Below the pieces are notes generated by a model that was given only the letters and a program-made list of their open reading frames with translations, ran no database searches and had not been told where the DNA came from. Positions 1 through 9,757 of a stretch of 64,000 nucleotides of DNA are shown here, piece by piece. The stretch spans positions 248,001-312,000 of the forward strand of contig NZ_FNKP01000004.1 in NCBI RefSeq assembly GCF_900099835.1. The letters are read 5' to 3'. The DNA comes from Paraburkholderia fungorum. Its GTDB lineage: Bacteria > Pseudomonadota > Gammaproteobacteria > Burkholderiales > Burkholderiaceae. The position numbers and the translations under genes were made by a program. Position 1 is the stretch's first letter, and the number at the start of each line of letters is the position of its first letter.

Positions 1-74
1 GCTGTAAACCAAAGTGGCTCCTTTGGTGTCAGTACCGGTCATTCTGATCCATCTGTTCGACTGTCGCTTGTTGG

Positions 75-180
75 CCGATCGGGTGAGTTCGCCAGCGGCC
101 GCTTACTGGCTTTCCAGTTCGCTGAACATGGATTCGATTGAATGACTGGTTTGGAGGAAGCTGTCTGACCGGGTTGGGTC
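75..180 (+). repeat. Dispersed repeat family A, copy 1
   Basis: About 106 bases that recur nearly unchanged at 3850-3955, diverged at 30623-30728, with the downstream half of the longest copy also found inverted near 6856-7020. Shared blocks include GGTGAGTTCGCCAGCG, GAACATGGATTCG and GGAGGAAGCTGTCTGACCGG. It is intergenic and has no reading frame of its own. Copies 1 and 2 flank the integrase and sulfatase as direct repeats. Confidence 0.8.
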
Positions 181-241
181 GGGCATCGCCCATCGGGAAT
201 TGGCGCAGACTGACTCTCCCTTCATCAGAAAGGAGTTTGTC

Positions 242-868
242 ATGGAATCGATCATCAGCACGAGCGTGCCTCATGTCCCGTGGAACAAGGGCAAGCTGAC
301 CGGGCAAAAGTCACCGCTGAAGCTCAAGGAAATTTGGGCCATTCGAATCCGCCTTCAACTAGCCGGAAAAACCCGTGATCTGGCGATGTTCAATCTGGCA
401 ATAGACAGCAAGCTGCGAGCGTGCGACCTGACGAAGCTGCGGGTGCGAGATGTCTGCATAGGCACTCGTGTAGCGCCCCGCGCGACTGTCATGCAGCAGA
501 AGACGCAGCGGCCGGTGCAATTCGAGATCACCGAGCAAACGCGGGAAAGCGTCGAAAACTGGATCAGGACAGCTGGGCTGTCTACCTCCGACTTTCTGTT
601 CCCCGGCCGAATTCACACGTCACCTCATCTTTCAACTCGTCAGTACGCGAGGATCGTGCATCGTTGGATAAAATCGATCGGGCTCGATGACACGGCCTAT
701 GGCACGCATACGATGCGCCGAACGAAAGCATCGCTAATTTACCGCCGTACAAAGAACCTTCGGGCGGTACAGCTCCTGCTCGGCCATACAAAACTGGAGA
801 GTACGGTCCGGTATCTCGGCATTGAGGTCGACGACGCGCTCGAGATGGCTGAACAAACCGAAGTGTGA
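242..868 (+). CDS. Minimal tyrosine recombinase / phage-type integrase
   Basis: A 208-residue site-specific recombinase that would break and rejoin DNA through a tyrosine-3'-phosphate intermediate. The full catalytic set is visible: Arg59 (KLRACDL), Lys87, His156-x-x-Arg159 (HTMR), His182 (LLGHTKLES) and nucleophile Tyr191 (TVRYLG). The usual N-terminal SAM-like DNA-binding domain is missing; the protein starts just before the catalytic fold. The start at 242 is chosen because AGAAAGGAG lies seven bases upstream; an earlier in-frame start at 200 lacks such a site. Small stand-alone recombinases of this kind are common in Burkholderia accessory DNA. No attachment site could be identified, and whether it moves its own element is unknown. 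Confidence 0.88.
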   Translation: MESIISTSVPHVPWNKGKLTGQKSPLKLKEIWAIRIRLQLAGKTRDLAMFNLAIDSKLRACDLTKLRVRDVCIGTRVAPRATVMQQKTQRPVQFEITEQTRESVENWIRTAGLSTSDFLFPGRIHTSPHLSTRQYARIVHRWIKSIGLDDTAYGTHTMRRTKASLIYRRTKNLRAVQLLLGHTKLESTVRYLGIEVDDALEMAEQTEV

Positions 869-903
869 GCATCCCGGCCGGGCGGCAATCGGACGCGGTC
901 CGG

Positions 904-1020
904 CCATTAGCGGCCGGTCGAGGTCGTCATCCAGTTCGGCTAACGGAGACCCCATACGTCCCTGCTGAATGGCCGTTGTTCGGCAAGCTGATTTCCCTTG
1001 GGACTGCCGCAAGCCGGCCA
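904..1020. repeat. Left arm of a 117-base inverted repeat
   Basis: The reverse complement of this stretch matches 38459-38575 over the same 117-base length, with roughly 90 percent identity by eye. Shared blocks, read on the strand opposite to this copy, include GGGGTCTCCGTTAGCCGAAC and AACAACGGCCATTCAGC. It is intergenic, between the integrase and the convergent sulfatase gene. Confidence 0.85.
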
Positions 1021-1163
1021 TGATGGGCCATTCGTCCGGCGCTACTGAATGGCCGGTCATGGGAAGAAAGAGGGCGTTCGCACAGCATCGCCGATCCATA
1101 GAATGGTACGTGTCGTTAGAAAGAGTCCAGACGCGCATTCGCAAGTCCGGGTTACCTCAAATA

Positions 1164-3638
1164 CTAATTCGTGAGATTCAGGGCTTCATCTGCTTCGCGC
1201 TTCGCGCCTTCGGCCGCGCCCTGCATATTGGTCGGAACCGGGGCAAGTTCAATCGTGACCTTCTCAAGCTTGCCTGTGAAGGCAAACGGCATCTTCTCCA
1301 TGTAGTCCATGAAAACGGGGGTGCCAGTGTCCTCACCCACATCCATAGTCTCGTCAAAAGAGTAGCGATTACGGACAGTTTGTTTGATATGTCCCTCGGC
1401 GACCTTTTTGTCGTTGACGTACAGAGTGCCGGTACCGCCCTTGCCCACGCCGCCGCCGTCATACGCAAATTCGAAGCGAATCTGAACCTTGCCGGCCGGC
1501 AACTTCTCGTTAGACGCGATCGTCGTGAACTCTTCCTTCATCCAGTTGTAGATGAACTGCGGTGTACCGTTGATGACCCGCAGCGCCCAGCCGGAAAAGA
1601 GGCCGCCTTGGGTAATCAGGATTCCGTTGGCGTCGCCATTGGTGTCGACATAGGCTGTGATCTTGTAGGACCGGTTTTTCATGTCCGGTGCGCTGCCTTC
1701 CGGGAGCCGCACCATGCCCGGATAAAACGTGATCTTGTTGACGCCCTCCAAAGCGCCGGCAGGACGACCTGTGAGCTTTGTACTGAAACGCTCGACTGCG
1801 CGATCGTCCAATGGAAGCACGTTGTATTTCCTCGCTTCGACCATGAACGCAGCCTGCATTTCCTTGAGCTTCTGCGGGTTCTGAGCCGAAAGATCATCGT
1901 GCTCTGTAAAGTCGTTGGCGAGGTTGTAGAGCTCCCAGGTATCTTTGTCGAAATTCCCCTTGGATTCTGCATCTGTCCACGGCTTCATGCCATGCGTCGT
2001 CGCGGCAATCCATCCATCCTTATAGATAGCGCGCGCTCCGGCCATTTCGAAATACTGAACATGACGCCGACTGGGCGCGTTGGCGTTTGCCTGGTCAAAG
2101 GTGTACATCATGCTGATGCCGGACATGGGTCGCTGCCTGACGCCATTGACCTCTTTGGGTTGCGGAATATGCGCGGCTTCAAGAACGGTCGGGACGATGT
2201 CACTCACGTAATGAAATTGAGTACGTATATCGCCTCCATCTTTGATCCCCTTTGGCCAGAAGATCACCAGTCCGTTGCGCGTGCCTCCGAAATGAGAGGC
2301 TTCCCGTTTGGCGTACTTGAAAGGCGAGTTGGTGGCAAGGGCCCAACCTACCGGGAAATGGTTGTAGGTCGTCGGTCCGCCAATTGCATCGAGATTCTTC
2401 AGCGCTTCTGGAACGGCGTCGGGCCGGTAACTGTTCAGGTCCGCTGCAATCTCGTTGAGCGTCCCGCTGAATCCGCCCTCGGCGCTAGCACCGTTATCGC
2501 CGACAGCGTAGACGACCAACGTATTGTCGGAGATGCCGAGATCGTCCACGGCGGCAAGCATGCGTCCGACCTCCTCGTCAGCATAGGCGAGATAGCCCGC
2601 ATAGACCTCCATCATCCGCGCGTAAACCTTCTTCTGATCCGCGCTGAGTTGGTCCCACTCACCGACTTCCCCAGGAATCGGGTTGTATTTTGAGTTGGCG
2701 GGAAGGATGCCCTGTTGCTTCATCCGGTTAAACGTCTCTTCGCTAACCTTGTTCCAACCCTGGTCGAACTGCCCCTTGAACTTGTCGGCCCATTCCTTGG
2801 GCGCGTGATGGGGAGCATGGGTCGCTCCGGGTGCGAAGTAAACGAGAAAAGGCTTGTTGGGTGCTATGGACTTCTGATTGCGAATCCAGGTGATTGCGTG
2901 ATCTGTCATGTCTGACATGAAGTGATAATTCTTCACGCCAGGCTTCTCGACGGGTTTGGTGCCTTCAATGATCGCAGGCGACCATTGATTCGTATCGCCA
3001 CCGTTGAATCCATAAAAGTACTCGAAACCCATGCCTGTGGGCCATTGAGAGAATGGGCCAGTTGCGCTCGTCTCGGAGTCAGGGGTGTTGTGATTTTTGC
3101 CAAACCAGGCGGTGTTATAGCCGTTGTCTTTCAGAATTTCGCCAATCGTTACGGAAGTGTCCGGCAGGATGGCGTTATAGCCTGGAAAACCCGTGGACAT
3201 CTCAGCTACTACGCCGAAACCCTCTTCGTGGTGGTTGTGACCTGTCAAAAATGCCGCTCGTGTTGGAGAACAGAGCGAGGTGGTATTCCATTGTGTATAG
3301 CGCAATCCGCCTTTGGCTAAGCGGTCAAGCGTAGGTGTTGGAACGGGCCCGCCGAAGGTTGACGTTGCGCCAAACCCGACGTCATCGAGAAGAATCAGAA
3401 TGATATTCGGCGCACCCGCCGGCGCCGCACGATTCTTTGGAAAGTCCGGCTTCGAGTCCGCAAAGGTCGTGCCGATCGTACCCTTGAATTCTCCGGGACG
3501 GCGATCAGGTAGGACAGTGCCCGGGGTAGCCGAAGGCATGGCATTTTGTTGCGCCTGTACGGAAGTTGTCGACACGAGAGAGACCGCGATCGCGACCGTT
3601 TTTAGCAAAGACCGGATTCTGCGAATCATCTGAGCCAC
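1164..3638 (-). CDS. Exported arylsulfatase (sulfatase family S1)
   Basis: An 824-residue sulfate ester hydrolase. Residues 1-30 form a signal peptide (charged MIRRIR, hydrophobic [12 protein letters not shown], then VQAQ), so it acts outside the cytoplasm. The sulfatase domain follows with the metal-binding [10 protein letters not shown] (Asp85/Asp86) and the maturation motif CSPTR at 123-127, whose Cys is converted to formylglycine in this family. Further family blocks are [15 protein letters not shown] and [10 protein letters not shown]. The C-terminal 200 or so residues are a beta-rich extension seen in the long bacterial arylsulfatases. The gene stands alone between repeats with no maturation enzyme or transporter beside it. 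It probably releases sulfate or phenol from aryl sulfates; the substrate is not known. A long open frame on the opposite strand is its mirror and not a gene. Confidence 0.92.
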   Translation of the reverse strand: MAQMIRRIRSLLKTVAIAVSLVSTTSVQAQQNAMPSATPGTVLPDRRPGEFKGTIGTTFADSKPDFPKNRAAPAGAPNIILILLDDVGFGATSTFGGPVPTPTLDRLAKGGLRYTQWNTTSLCSPTRAAFLTGHNHHEEGFGVVAEMSTGFPGYNAILPDTSVTIGEILKDNGYNTAWFGKNHNTPDSETSATGPFSQWPTGMGFEYFYGFNGGDTNQWSPAIIEGTKPVEKPGVKNYHFMSDMTDHAITWIRNQKSIAPNKPFLVYFAPGATHAPHHAPKEWADKFKGQFDQGWNKVSEETFNRMKQQGILPANSKYNPIPGEVGEWDQLSADQKKVYARMMEVYAGYLAYADEEVGRMLAAVDDLGISDNTLVVYAVGDNGASAEGGFSGTLNEIAADLNSYRPDAVPEALKNLDAIGGPTTYNHFPVGWALATNSPFKYAKREASHFGGTRNGLVIFWPKGIKDGGDIRTQFHYVSDIVPTVLEAAHIPQPKEVNGVRQRPMSGISMMYTFDQANANAPSRRHVQYFEMAGARAIYKDGWIAATTHGMKPWTDAESKGNFDKDTWELYNLANDFTEHDDLSAQNPQKLKEMQAAFMVEARKYNVLPLDDRAVERFSTKLTGRPAGALEGVNKITFYPGMVRLPEGSAPDMKNRSYKITAYVDTNGDANGILITQGGLFSGWALRVINGTPQFIYNWMKEEFTTIASNEKLPAGKVQIRFEFAYDGGGVGKGGTGTLYVNDKKVAEGHIKQTVRNRYSFDETMDVGEDTGTPVFMDYMEKMPFAFTGKLEKVTIELAPVPTNMQGAAEGAKREADEALNLTN

Positions 3639-4144
3639 CTCGCAACGCGATTGTTGGACAAATTGTCGACGGTGCCACCTAACGCGGGGCTAAAACCACC
3701 GCACCATTTTCCGCCAATCATCGCCCAGTCTTGTTGCCCTCAAGGGCAAAATGGGTTGCCCAATACCCTATTAGGGTCGCCTTAAGGCACCGACAGCTAT
3801 CCGTCTCAGTTCGGCCTTTGGAGTTACTGAACCGAGCGCCTCATTCTGGCCCATCGGGTGAGTTCGCCAGCGTCCGCTTACTGGCACTCCGGTTCGCTGA
3901 ACATGGATTCGGCTGAATGACCGGTTTGGAGGAAGCTGTCTGACCGGGTTGGGTCGAACTAAGCCCGTCGCCTAGCGGCCTGACGTAGATCGATATCTGT
4001 TCAGCATAGGACCAGGTTCGGCCGGTGACTGCCTTATGCGACTAGCATACGTCGGCCCGGATCGGACCTCTGAGATCGCTGCAAGCGACCGGTCGATACG
4101 CTATTGTGCTGCAGTTTTATACTCCCTCGGTCACGTAGCCCTAA
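3639..4144. other. Intergenic region upstream of the sulfatase
   Basis: About 500 bases without a convincing gene. It must hold the sulfatase promoter (reading leftward) and it contains copy 2 of repeat family A. Nothing else could be recognised. Confidence 0.6.
3850..3955 (+). repeat. Dispersed repeat family A, copy 2
   Basis: Nearly the same as 75-180 (a handful of differences, for example CGTCCGC for CGGCCGC and ACTCCGG for TTTCCAG). Same orientation as copy 1. Confidence 0.85.
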
Positions 4145-4569
4145 CCGCGATATGAGCCCAGCACCGCCCGACGATCTGCAAGCAGACTTTATGAAACAAT
4201 GCGATCTCCTTATGAGCAGAAATGCGCAGGCCCATTGCTATCGCAGCATGACTTGGAGCGCTGGACCGAGATTGCCGGCTCGACGAAGCGCGAGGCGTAC
4301 GACATGATGGCTCGACATTTGGCTGTTGGCTTTCATGAACGCCGACTTCCCGTCTGATTTTGTGACGCAGTCTTGATCGCTGTAATCTGTTTCTTATTTC
4401 GGGCTTCTGGATTGCATTCGTTGCTTCGATATTTGTTGGCATCGCGATTGCCGTTTTCAAGGCATCGGAAATGAAAGATTGGATTTCGCGTTGCAAGTTC
4501 AGTACAGGTGAGCACTACCCCACGCTCGAAGCTGAAGTTCGTGCGTTTACGTCGGCTGCTGGAAGCTAA
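4145..4569 (+). pseudogene. Frameshifted tail of a type VI secretion effector
   Basis: Two coding-like stretches in different frames. The first (4145-4357) reads a 70-codon stretch containing RLYETMRSPYEQK and ERWTEIAGSTKREAYDMMA and stops at 4355. The second (4366-4569) contains a membrane helix (FWIAFVASIFVGIAIAVF) followed by WISRCKFSTG and YPTLEAEVRAF. A C-terminal helix followed by a short W-x3-C / Y-x-x-LEAE tail resembles the end of the large Burkholderia T6SS effectors of the BTH_I2691 / VasX-like group, from memory of that family. Neither piece has a credible start. The downstream DUF6708 gene, four bases away, is the usual companion of such effectors. I read this as the remains of one effector gene with a deletion and a frameshift. 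Confidence 0.55.
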
Positions 4570-4572
4570 ACC

Positions 4573-5670
4573 ATGGACGAGCGATTGATGAAGAAGTGCA
4601 TCGGCCAGCCTGTGCCCGAGTGGGATATGGCGCACAGGTTGCCGATCAACCGATCTGTCGGTCCAGAGGTTCAGGATTTCGGGGCGACCTTTTGTACCAA
4701 CTCCACGTTCATGGATGTGACGGAGCCGTCATACCTGGACAAGCAATGGGTGCTGGCAGGGGCCGCGCTAGCCTGCGCGGGTATGGCTATCGGCCCATAC
4801 GGTTATGTGGTTTCTCATGCAGAACCTGGGCCGGCTTTCTGGATGTTCGCTTTTGACTGCGTGGCTCTTCTAGTTGTCGCGGCGTTCGGCTCGTTGGTGT
4901 GGAAAATTGCGCGAGGTTTGGTGTTTGGTCTGAGGTACCGGCCGATTCGTTTCCATCGCAGTGAAGCCAGGCTCTACGCAATCCATGCACCGCGGTACTT
5001 CGCCAAGCCTGGCGACGGCGATGTCGTATGGGAAGCTCCGTGGACAAGCGATTCGATCTTCTGTCTGCACCGCGAGGAAACGCCATTCGGGACGGTATTT
5101 CACATCCGGCACTATACGGTCGATGCCAAAGGCAACGTCGTCCGGGCGTTCTCGATCGGCCGGGAGTGGACTGGCAAGGCACAGGTTGAGATGGCCTTGG
5201 CGCAATGGAATTACTGGTGCAGGTACATGAGCGATGGGCCGAGTCGCTTGCCGAAGCCTATGCTGTTCCACACCCAGCGCGAAACGCTGCGAGAGTCGTT
5301 CCTGTTTTCAATGTACGGCTTCGGAATGCGTGCCCCCGCGTTTTTGCGCATTATCATGATGCCGCAGATCCTGCTGTTCACAGGATTGCGGGCTCTCGCA
5401 AACGTAACCAACCGTGCCCCGGTCTGGCCAGCCGACGTTGAAAAGATCAGTTCGATTGCGCAGAACGACCCCTATGCAGAGCCGCGCCACAAAACCCCGG
5501 TCGGCTGGGGAGACACCGTGCTGGCCCAGCAACGCGGCGACTATCCAGAGAACCCGAAGGCGCGGGCTGAAGACTGGACCGGTGAAGTCGATGGCAAGGT
5601 GCACGCGGTAGCCTGGCTCGCGAATCCGGCAGCGCTTGTGGAACGGTCCGTTGTGCGAGGGGTGCAATGA
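4573..5670 (+). CDS. DUF6708-like membrane protein of a T6SS effector locus
   Basis: A 365-residue protein with two membrane helices near residues 58-80 (VLAGAALACAGMAIGPYGYV) and 88-110 (FWMFAFDCVALLVVAAFGSLVW), then a large soluble domain rich in Trp and Tyr. The layout (NRSVGP near the start, TYMD/TFMD before helix 1, RPIRFHRSEARLYA after helix 2) matches what I know of DUF6708 proteins beside VgrG-delivered effectors. There they are thought to act in immunity or effector loading. It follows the broken effector tail with a three-base gap. If it is an immunity protein its toxin is gone, and it may be an orphan kept for protection against related strains. The function is inferred from context only. 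Confidence 0.6.
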   Translation: MDERLMKKCIGQPVPEWDMAHRLPINRSVGPEVQDFGATFCTNSTFMDVTEPSYLDKQWVLAGAALACAGMAIGPYGYVVSHAEPGPAFWMFAFDCVALLVVAAFGSLVWKIARGLVFGLRYRPIRFHRSEARLYAIHAPRYFAKPGDGDVVWEAPWTSDSIFCLHREETPFGTVFHIRHYTVDAKGNVVRAFSIGREWTGKAQVEMALAQWNYWCRYMSDGPSRLPKPMLFHTQRETLRESFLFSMYGFGMRAPAFLRIIMMPQILLFTGLRALANVTNRAPVWPADVEKISSIAQNDPYAEPRHKTPVGWGDTVLAQQRGDYPENPKARAEDWTGEVDGKVHAVAWLANPAALVERSVVRGVQ

Positions 5671-6292
5671 AAGATTGAGCAGTGCGCGGCCACAATGCAC
5701 TTCGATCACGGTTTGCTGGCCGGCGGCCTTGACGGTTCACAGATTCGTCCGCGCTCGTTGCCGCACCCGTCCCGCATCGTCGAATACTTCCGGCGCTGCG
5801 TGTCCAGTTCTCCCGTTCTCAGAACCGCCTTCCGATGCGGCGGATAACGAAGATATGACACAGCCCTCATCAACATTCATGACTTGTCGCACGTTTCCGT
5901 TCGCTTATTGGCGGAGGACCGCTTTCGGGCTGGCGCCGCCGCCCGAACGTTCTACTCCCGAAGCACACGTCCGTCTTTTCCTGGTCGGACCCGCTCCTAT
6001 GCCGAATAGATATTCGATCTGCGTCAGGCCGTTAGGCGACGGGCTCAGTTCGACCGAGGCCGTGTGAAAACGCGAAAATACTCGGTTTTCAGGTGTCGCT
6101 TTACCCGTCCCAAGTGGCAACCAAGCCAATACTGCGCGATCTGAAGGGTTAATTTTTCACGAGCCGCATTCAACGCGAGTTTTCACGCGGTCTCGGCCAC
6201 TTTCGGACGTTCGGATCAGCTGGTAGATCGTCGACAATTTGTGCGCACATCGTAGGCCTACCTGCATCCCCGCGATGCACGTCCCAAGACTT
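5671..6292. other. Intergenic region with a repeat
   Basis: About 620 bases with no supported gene. It holds one copy of repeat family B at 6001-6074. The rest could not be assigned. Confidence 0.5.
6001..6074 (+). repeat. Dispersed repeat family B, copy 1
   Basis: Shares TCTGCGTCAGGC, GGCGACGGGCTCAGTTCGAC and a trailing GTGTGA-AAA block with 12377-12457. A shorter, diverged match lies at about 38587-38630 (GGCTCAGTTCGGCCGAGACT). It is non-coding. Confidence 0.7.
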
Positions 6293-6694
6293 CTAAGCGG
6301 GTGCAACCACCTCGACTTTAATGCGATCAGGATCCTCGCAATAGAGTGCGTAGTGTTCGGGTCCACCGGCAAATGGGTGCCGATCTTCGTACAGGAGGCG
6401 GAAATTGTTCTCCCGTATCCAGAGCGTTATTTCATCGACCTGCTGGCGTGAGGCTGCAGAAAATGCAAGATGATTCAATCCGACGCGTCTACGATCGTAT
6501 CCGTCCGCCGACAGCGACCCGCTGGCTTGAACAAAGACAATATATGTGTCATCAAGTTTGTAACTCCGGCCGCTGTCCCAAGCTTGGTATTCGACGTACG
6601 CAAATTGCTCGAGAAGTGGCTTCCAAAATTATAGCGAGACTTGTAGTGAAGAGACGTTTAGCTCAATGTGGTGCAGCCTACCGGGTAAGTGCAT
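6293..6694 (-). pseudogene. VOC (glyoxalase-like) protein with an early nonsense codon
   Basis: Read from the ATG at 6694, the frame begins MHLPGRLHHIELNVSSLQVSL, hits a TAA at codon 22, then continues in the same frame as FWKPLLEQFAYVEYQAWD to a stop at 6293. The two parts together make a complete 133-residue single-domain VOC protein. Family landmarks are the HHIELNV first strand with a metal-ligand His, GLNHLAFSA at the start of the second half, GGPEHYALYCEDPD and the final KVEVV. Only one substitution separates it from an intact gene. The piece after the stop lacks the first strand and one metal ligand, so an internal start would hardly give an active enzyme. Substrate unknown. Confidence 0.8.
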
Positions 6695-6855
6695 GAGTGG
6701 TGACTCCGATGACTTAATGAGCGCCTACGCTGCCGTAATTATTTTTCGTTCGCAAGTGGGACAAAGGGAAAACTTCCTGCGCAAGCTTCATATGCTGTCC
6801 ACACGCAGATGACGACATCGTGGACGTCTGCTCTCTGCGGTCTTGATCGTCCCAT

Positions 6856-7020
6856 ATGGGTCGGGCTGCGTCGGTCCGCTCCCCGACTTCATCGCTCTAA
6901 AGCGGTCACTGAAATTCCACGGCCCCGAAGCGGCCAGTCGGCAGTGCGTACTCCCGACCCGAAGCCGACTGTCGAGCCGTACGAGATCGAACGGCCGTTC
7001 CACAAGGTATAGCGATGATT
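6856..7020 (-). repeat. Dispersed repeat family A, inverted partial copy
   Basis: Read on the minus strand, this stretch follows the same order as the downstream half of the copy at 30623-30830: GGTCGGGA, ACGCA-TGCC, TGGCCGCTT, GTGACCGCTTT, GCGATGA and CAGCCCGACCC. It matches at about three bases in four. No gene is supported between 6700 and 7054. Confidence 0.6.
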
Positions 7021-7054
7021 CACCGAGTTCCGGCCCCAATGAACATCTCGCCGC

Positions 7055-8608
7055 CTACGAACGACGAGAAGTAGGCTTACCTCGAGAAGCCTTGCGCCTT
7101 GGTGCAGTGTTGCCCGGGCTCGTACGCATCACCTCGTGGATCACGTGAGCGAGCCGCTCAGCTGACGATGTCATTTGTGCGTGACCAAAGCCACTAAAAC
7201 CCAAAACCAACCCCATTCGCTCCGTACCAGCGGCGTACATGGGCGAGACGGCGCGAACTGAAACGCCAGCCTGTGCCGCTTGCTCAGACACGTACCGATC
7301 GTCGAGACAATCGGCCAACCAAAGCACAAGATGCATGCCCTGGTCACCTGGATCAATCCATGCAACCTCGCTTGGAAGGATGCGCTCCAGCGTGCGTATG
7401 AGGTGATGTCGCTGTTCTCCATACGCTTTGCGTACCCTTCGGATGTGGCGTTCCAGGTGACCCTCTTCGATGAAAGCGGCCAACGCATACTGATCCGCGC
7501 TCGGAGGATGTCGGTCCATCAAAATGCGCGCGCCGCAGAAAGCGTCAACCAGTTCGGCGGGCGCGATCACATATCCCAGACGCAGCGACGGGAAGAGAAC
7601 CTTGCTGAACGTGCCCAGATACACCACCCGTTCGGGGGTTTCGCCCTGGAGCGACGGAAACGGATGCCCTTCATAGCGTAGCTCGCTGTCGTAATCGTCT
7701 TCGACGATCCAGCTACCGGTCGAACGTGCCCATGCGAGCAGCGCGTTGCGACGCGACATGCTCAACGGCATCCCAAGCGGATATTGATGCGACGGTGTAA
7801 CGAAGGCCGCGCGCGCACGAGGCGCCATCCGCACACCAGCAGCCACATCGATACCTTCTGCATCGACGGGAAGCCGGACAATCGTCTCCCGATGTCCCAT
7901 GCTGTCGAGAATCGCGGTGATGCCCCGATACGCGGGATTCTCGACCCAAACCTGGTCACGTGCGCCCAGCAGGACCTGGCATGCGAGATATAACCCCTGC
8001 TGTGTTCCGCTCGTCACGACAACCTGTTCCGGCTCGCATCGAACGGAGCGCGATTTCCGTACATGACCCGCAATGGCGCGTCGCAGCGCCAACGCGCCAA
8101 GCGGATCGGCGTAGCCAGCAGGTGCACCTGGGCCGCGTGCCCGCGTGCGGTTGCCAAGCCGACGCCAGATTTCACCGGGCGCGGTCGTGCCGATGGGCAC
8201 AGAGATCGCAAATGGCACGGGTGGCAGCGGCCGGAATTCGCGTGCGATCTGAGCATAAACGTGGGCTCGCTCGGGCACTTCGGAGGCCTTCTTCGAATGG
8301 CGTTTGCGATTCAGCACGCCAACGCCGGCTTGCGGTGCGAGAGCCCGAGCCACACTCGTTCCCGCCCGGTCCGTGGAATCGAGAACGCCTTCGGCGATCA
8401 ACTGCTCGTACGCCTCAACCACGGTTCCGCGACTTATCTGCAGGGTTTCAGAGAGAGTGCGAGTGGATGGCAAGGCGTCACCGGGATGGAGGACGCCCTT
8501 GCTGACGGCATCCCGCAATGCAGAGACGAGCTGACGACTCAAGCTGCCGCTGTTGCGATCCAACGTGCTCAACCACGGCAAGTCCGCCGTACGAGCTGTT
8601 CTAGCCAT
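7055..8608 (-). CDS. MocR/PdxR-type regulator (GntR HTH fused to aminotransferase fold)
   Basis: A 517-residue transcription factor. Residues 22-88 form the GntR winged helix (SRQLVSALRDAVSKGVLHPG, LPSTRTLSETLQISRGTVVEAYEQL). Residues 120-500 have the fold-type I aminotransferase domain, with ENPAYRG, DDYDSE (Asp305, Tyr306) and the PLP lysine in GTFSKVLFP (Lys336). Proteins of this family bind PLP or an external aldimine and control vitamin B6, GABA or amino-acid genes; the N-terminal domain binds DNA. It is divergent from the FMN-binding protein gene at 8727, with 118 bases between them containing an inverted repeat. Control of that gene is therefore likely. The effector molecule is unknown. 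Confidence 0.93.
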   Translation of the reverse strand: MARTARTADLPWLSTLDRNSGSLSRQLVSALRDAVSKGVLHPGDALPSTRTLSETLQISRGTVVEAYEQLIAEGVLDSTDRAGTSVARALAPQAGVGVLNRKRHSKKASEVPERAHVYAQIAREFRPLPPVPFAISVPIGTTAPGEIWRRLGNRTRARGPGAPAGYADPLGALALRRAIAGHVRKSRSVRCEPEQVVVTSGTQQGLYLACQVLLGARDQVWVENPAYRGITAILDSMGHRETIVRLPVDAEGIDVAAGVRMAPRARAAFVTPSHQYPLGMPLSMSRRNALLAWARSTGSWIVEDDYDSELRYEGHPFPSLQGETPERVVYLGTFSKVLFPSLRLGYVIAPAELVDAFCGARILMDRHPPSADQYALAAFIEEGHLERHIRRVRKAYGEQRHHLIRTLERILPSEVAWIDPGDQGMHLVLWLADCLDDRYVSEQAAQAGVSVRAVSPMYAAGTERMGLVLGFSGFGHAQMTSSAERLAHVIHEVMRTSPGNTAPRRKASRGKPTSRRS

Positions 8609-8680
8609 GATTCTGGTCTCGTCGATTTGATCAAAACTGGTTCTTCAGGATAAACCACTTTCAAGCGAAACTCCTGAAAT

Positions 8681-8694
8681 CCCTTCCAAAAGGG
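8681..8694. promoter_or_regulatory. Inverted repeat between the divergent MocR and FMN-binding genes
   Basis: CCCTT-CCAA-AAGGG, a perfect 5-4-5 dyad 32 bases before the FMN-binding gene and 72 bases before the MocR start. It is a candidate operator for the MocR protein; MocR sites are often repeats in such divergent regions. No binding evidence is visible beyond symmetry. Confidence 0.4.
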
Positions 8695-8726
8695 TTTCCC
8701 AAGATCCACTTGATGAGATAGCCACA

Positions 8727-9365
8727 ATGTACGTGCCCGCCCAGTTCGAAGAATCCGATGTAAAAGCAATGCACGCGCTCATTACGCAGCGCGCCTTTGG
8801 CACTCTGGTGACGCACGGTAGCGGGGGACTGGACGCGAACCATGTGCCGTTCGAGCTTTGCGCCTCCGAGGACGGGATTGGGACGCTGCAAGCGCACGTT
8901 GCACGCGCCAATCCGGTCTGGCAGGACGTGGAGGACGGCGACGAAGTGATGGTTATATTTCACGCTGGTGACGGCTACATCTCTCCGAACTGGTATCCGA
9001 GCAAGCATGAGCATCATCAACAGGTGCCCACCTGGAACTATGTCGTCGTACATGCGCACGGTAGAATTCGTATCCGCGATGACCTGAAATTCGTGAGGGG
9101 TGTCGTGGCACGTTTGACACGTACGCACGAAGCCCATGAATCGAAACCATGGAAGATGGGAGATGCTCCAGCCGACTATCTGGACGAACAGCTTCAGCAC
9201 ATTGTTGGTCTAGAGATCGAGATCACGAAACTTGCTGGCAAGCGCAAGCTGGGTCAGCACAAAGATGTTCGCGATATCAAAGGTCCAGCGGAAATGCTCA
9301 ATGCCCGCGGCAACCATCAAATTGGCGACGCAATGCTCGCGTGTGCCGCAAAGAAGGATGAGTGA
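8727..9365 (+). CDS. FMN-binding protein of the PaiB-like negative regulator family
   Basis: A 212-residue protein matching the usual length of the PaiB / FMN_bd_2 family. Landmarks are MYVPAQFEE at the start, the ANHVPFEL strand, LQAHVARANPVW, VIFHAGDGYISPNWYPSK, WNYVVVHAHG and a C-terminal GLEIEITKLAGKRKLGQ. The fold is a split barrel that binds flavin. PaiB-type proteins were first described as negative regulators in Bacillus, but most bacterial members have no tested role and an oxidoreductase function is possible. It is divergent from the MocR gene, and the small monooxygenase gene at 9410 follows 44 bases later, so the pair may form one transcript under MocR control. Confidence 0.88.
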   Translation: MYVPAQFEESDVKAMHALITQRAFGTLVTHGSGGLDANHVPFELCASEDGIGTLQAHVARANPVWQDVEDGDEVMVIFHAGDGYISPNWYPSKHEHHQQVPTWNYVVVHAHGRIRIRDDLKFVRGVVARLTRTHEAHESKPWKMGDAPADYLDEQLQHIVGLEIEITKLAGKRKLGQHKDVRDIKGPAEMLNARGNHQIGDAMLACAAKKDE

Positions 9366-9409
9366 CCGGGGTCGCAGATTAGAGCAGATGTTTTTATTGG
9401 AAACCGTAC

Positions 9410-9736
9410 ATGTACTCTTCCACCTTCATCTTTCGCGCTGGCGAGTATGACGATGAATTTCATCGACTCGATCAGGACATCGCAAAGCTCGCACGTTCGA
9501 TTGCTGGATATCTTGGCGAGGAGACGTGGGAGAGCCAGGACGGCGGTCTGATCCAGAACGTCTATTACTGGGAGTCTCTAGAGGCGTTGGACAAATTGAT
9601 CAATGACCCAGTACATCAGACAGCGAAGGCGAAACAGGCTCGTTGGCTTGACGGCTACCGCGTGGTGATAGCCGAAGTATTGTGTGAATACGGCGATGGA
9701 AAATTACCTTCGCCCTATTCGATATCCGCTGTTTGA
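9410..9736 (+). CDS. Small antibiotic-biosynthesis-monooxygenase-like (ABM) protein
   Basis: A 108-residue single-domain protein of ferredoxin-like fold. It begins with a strand (YSSTFIFRAGEYDDEFHRLD). YLGEETWESQDGGLIQNVYYWESLEALDKLINDP follows, the usual ABM pattern in which a Trp-Glu pair and a W-x-S-x-E-A-L helix line the cavity. Members act as cofactor-free monooxygenases, heme-degrading enzymes or stress proteins. Here it probably works with the flavoprotein encoded just upstream. A GGAA lies eight bases before the ATG. Substrate unknown. Confidence 0.72.
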   Translation: MYSSTFIFRAGEYDDEFHRLDQDIAKLARSIAGYLGEETWESQDGGLIQNVYYWESLEALDKLINDPVHQTAKAKQARWLDGYRVVIAEVLCEYGDGKLPSPYSISAV

Positions 9737-9757
9737 AACCTTCACCAGTCGCCATGT

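Noticed and set aside
969..2693. A 574-codon open frame on the plus strand opposite the sulfatase
   Set aside because: It is the mirror of a clear sulfatase gene with signal peptide and CSPTR motif. Its protein has no family features; long antisense frames are common in high-GC genes.
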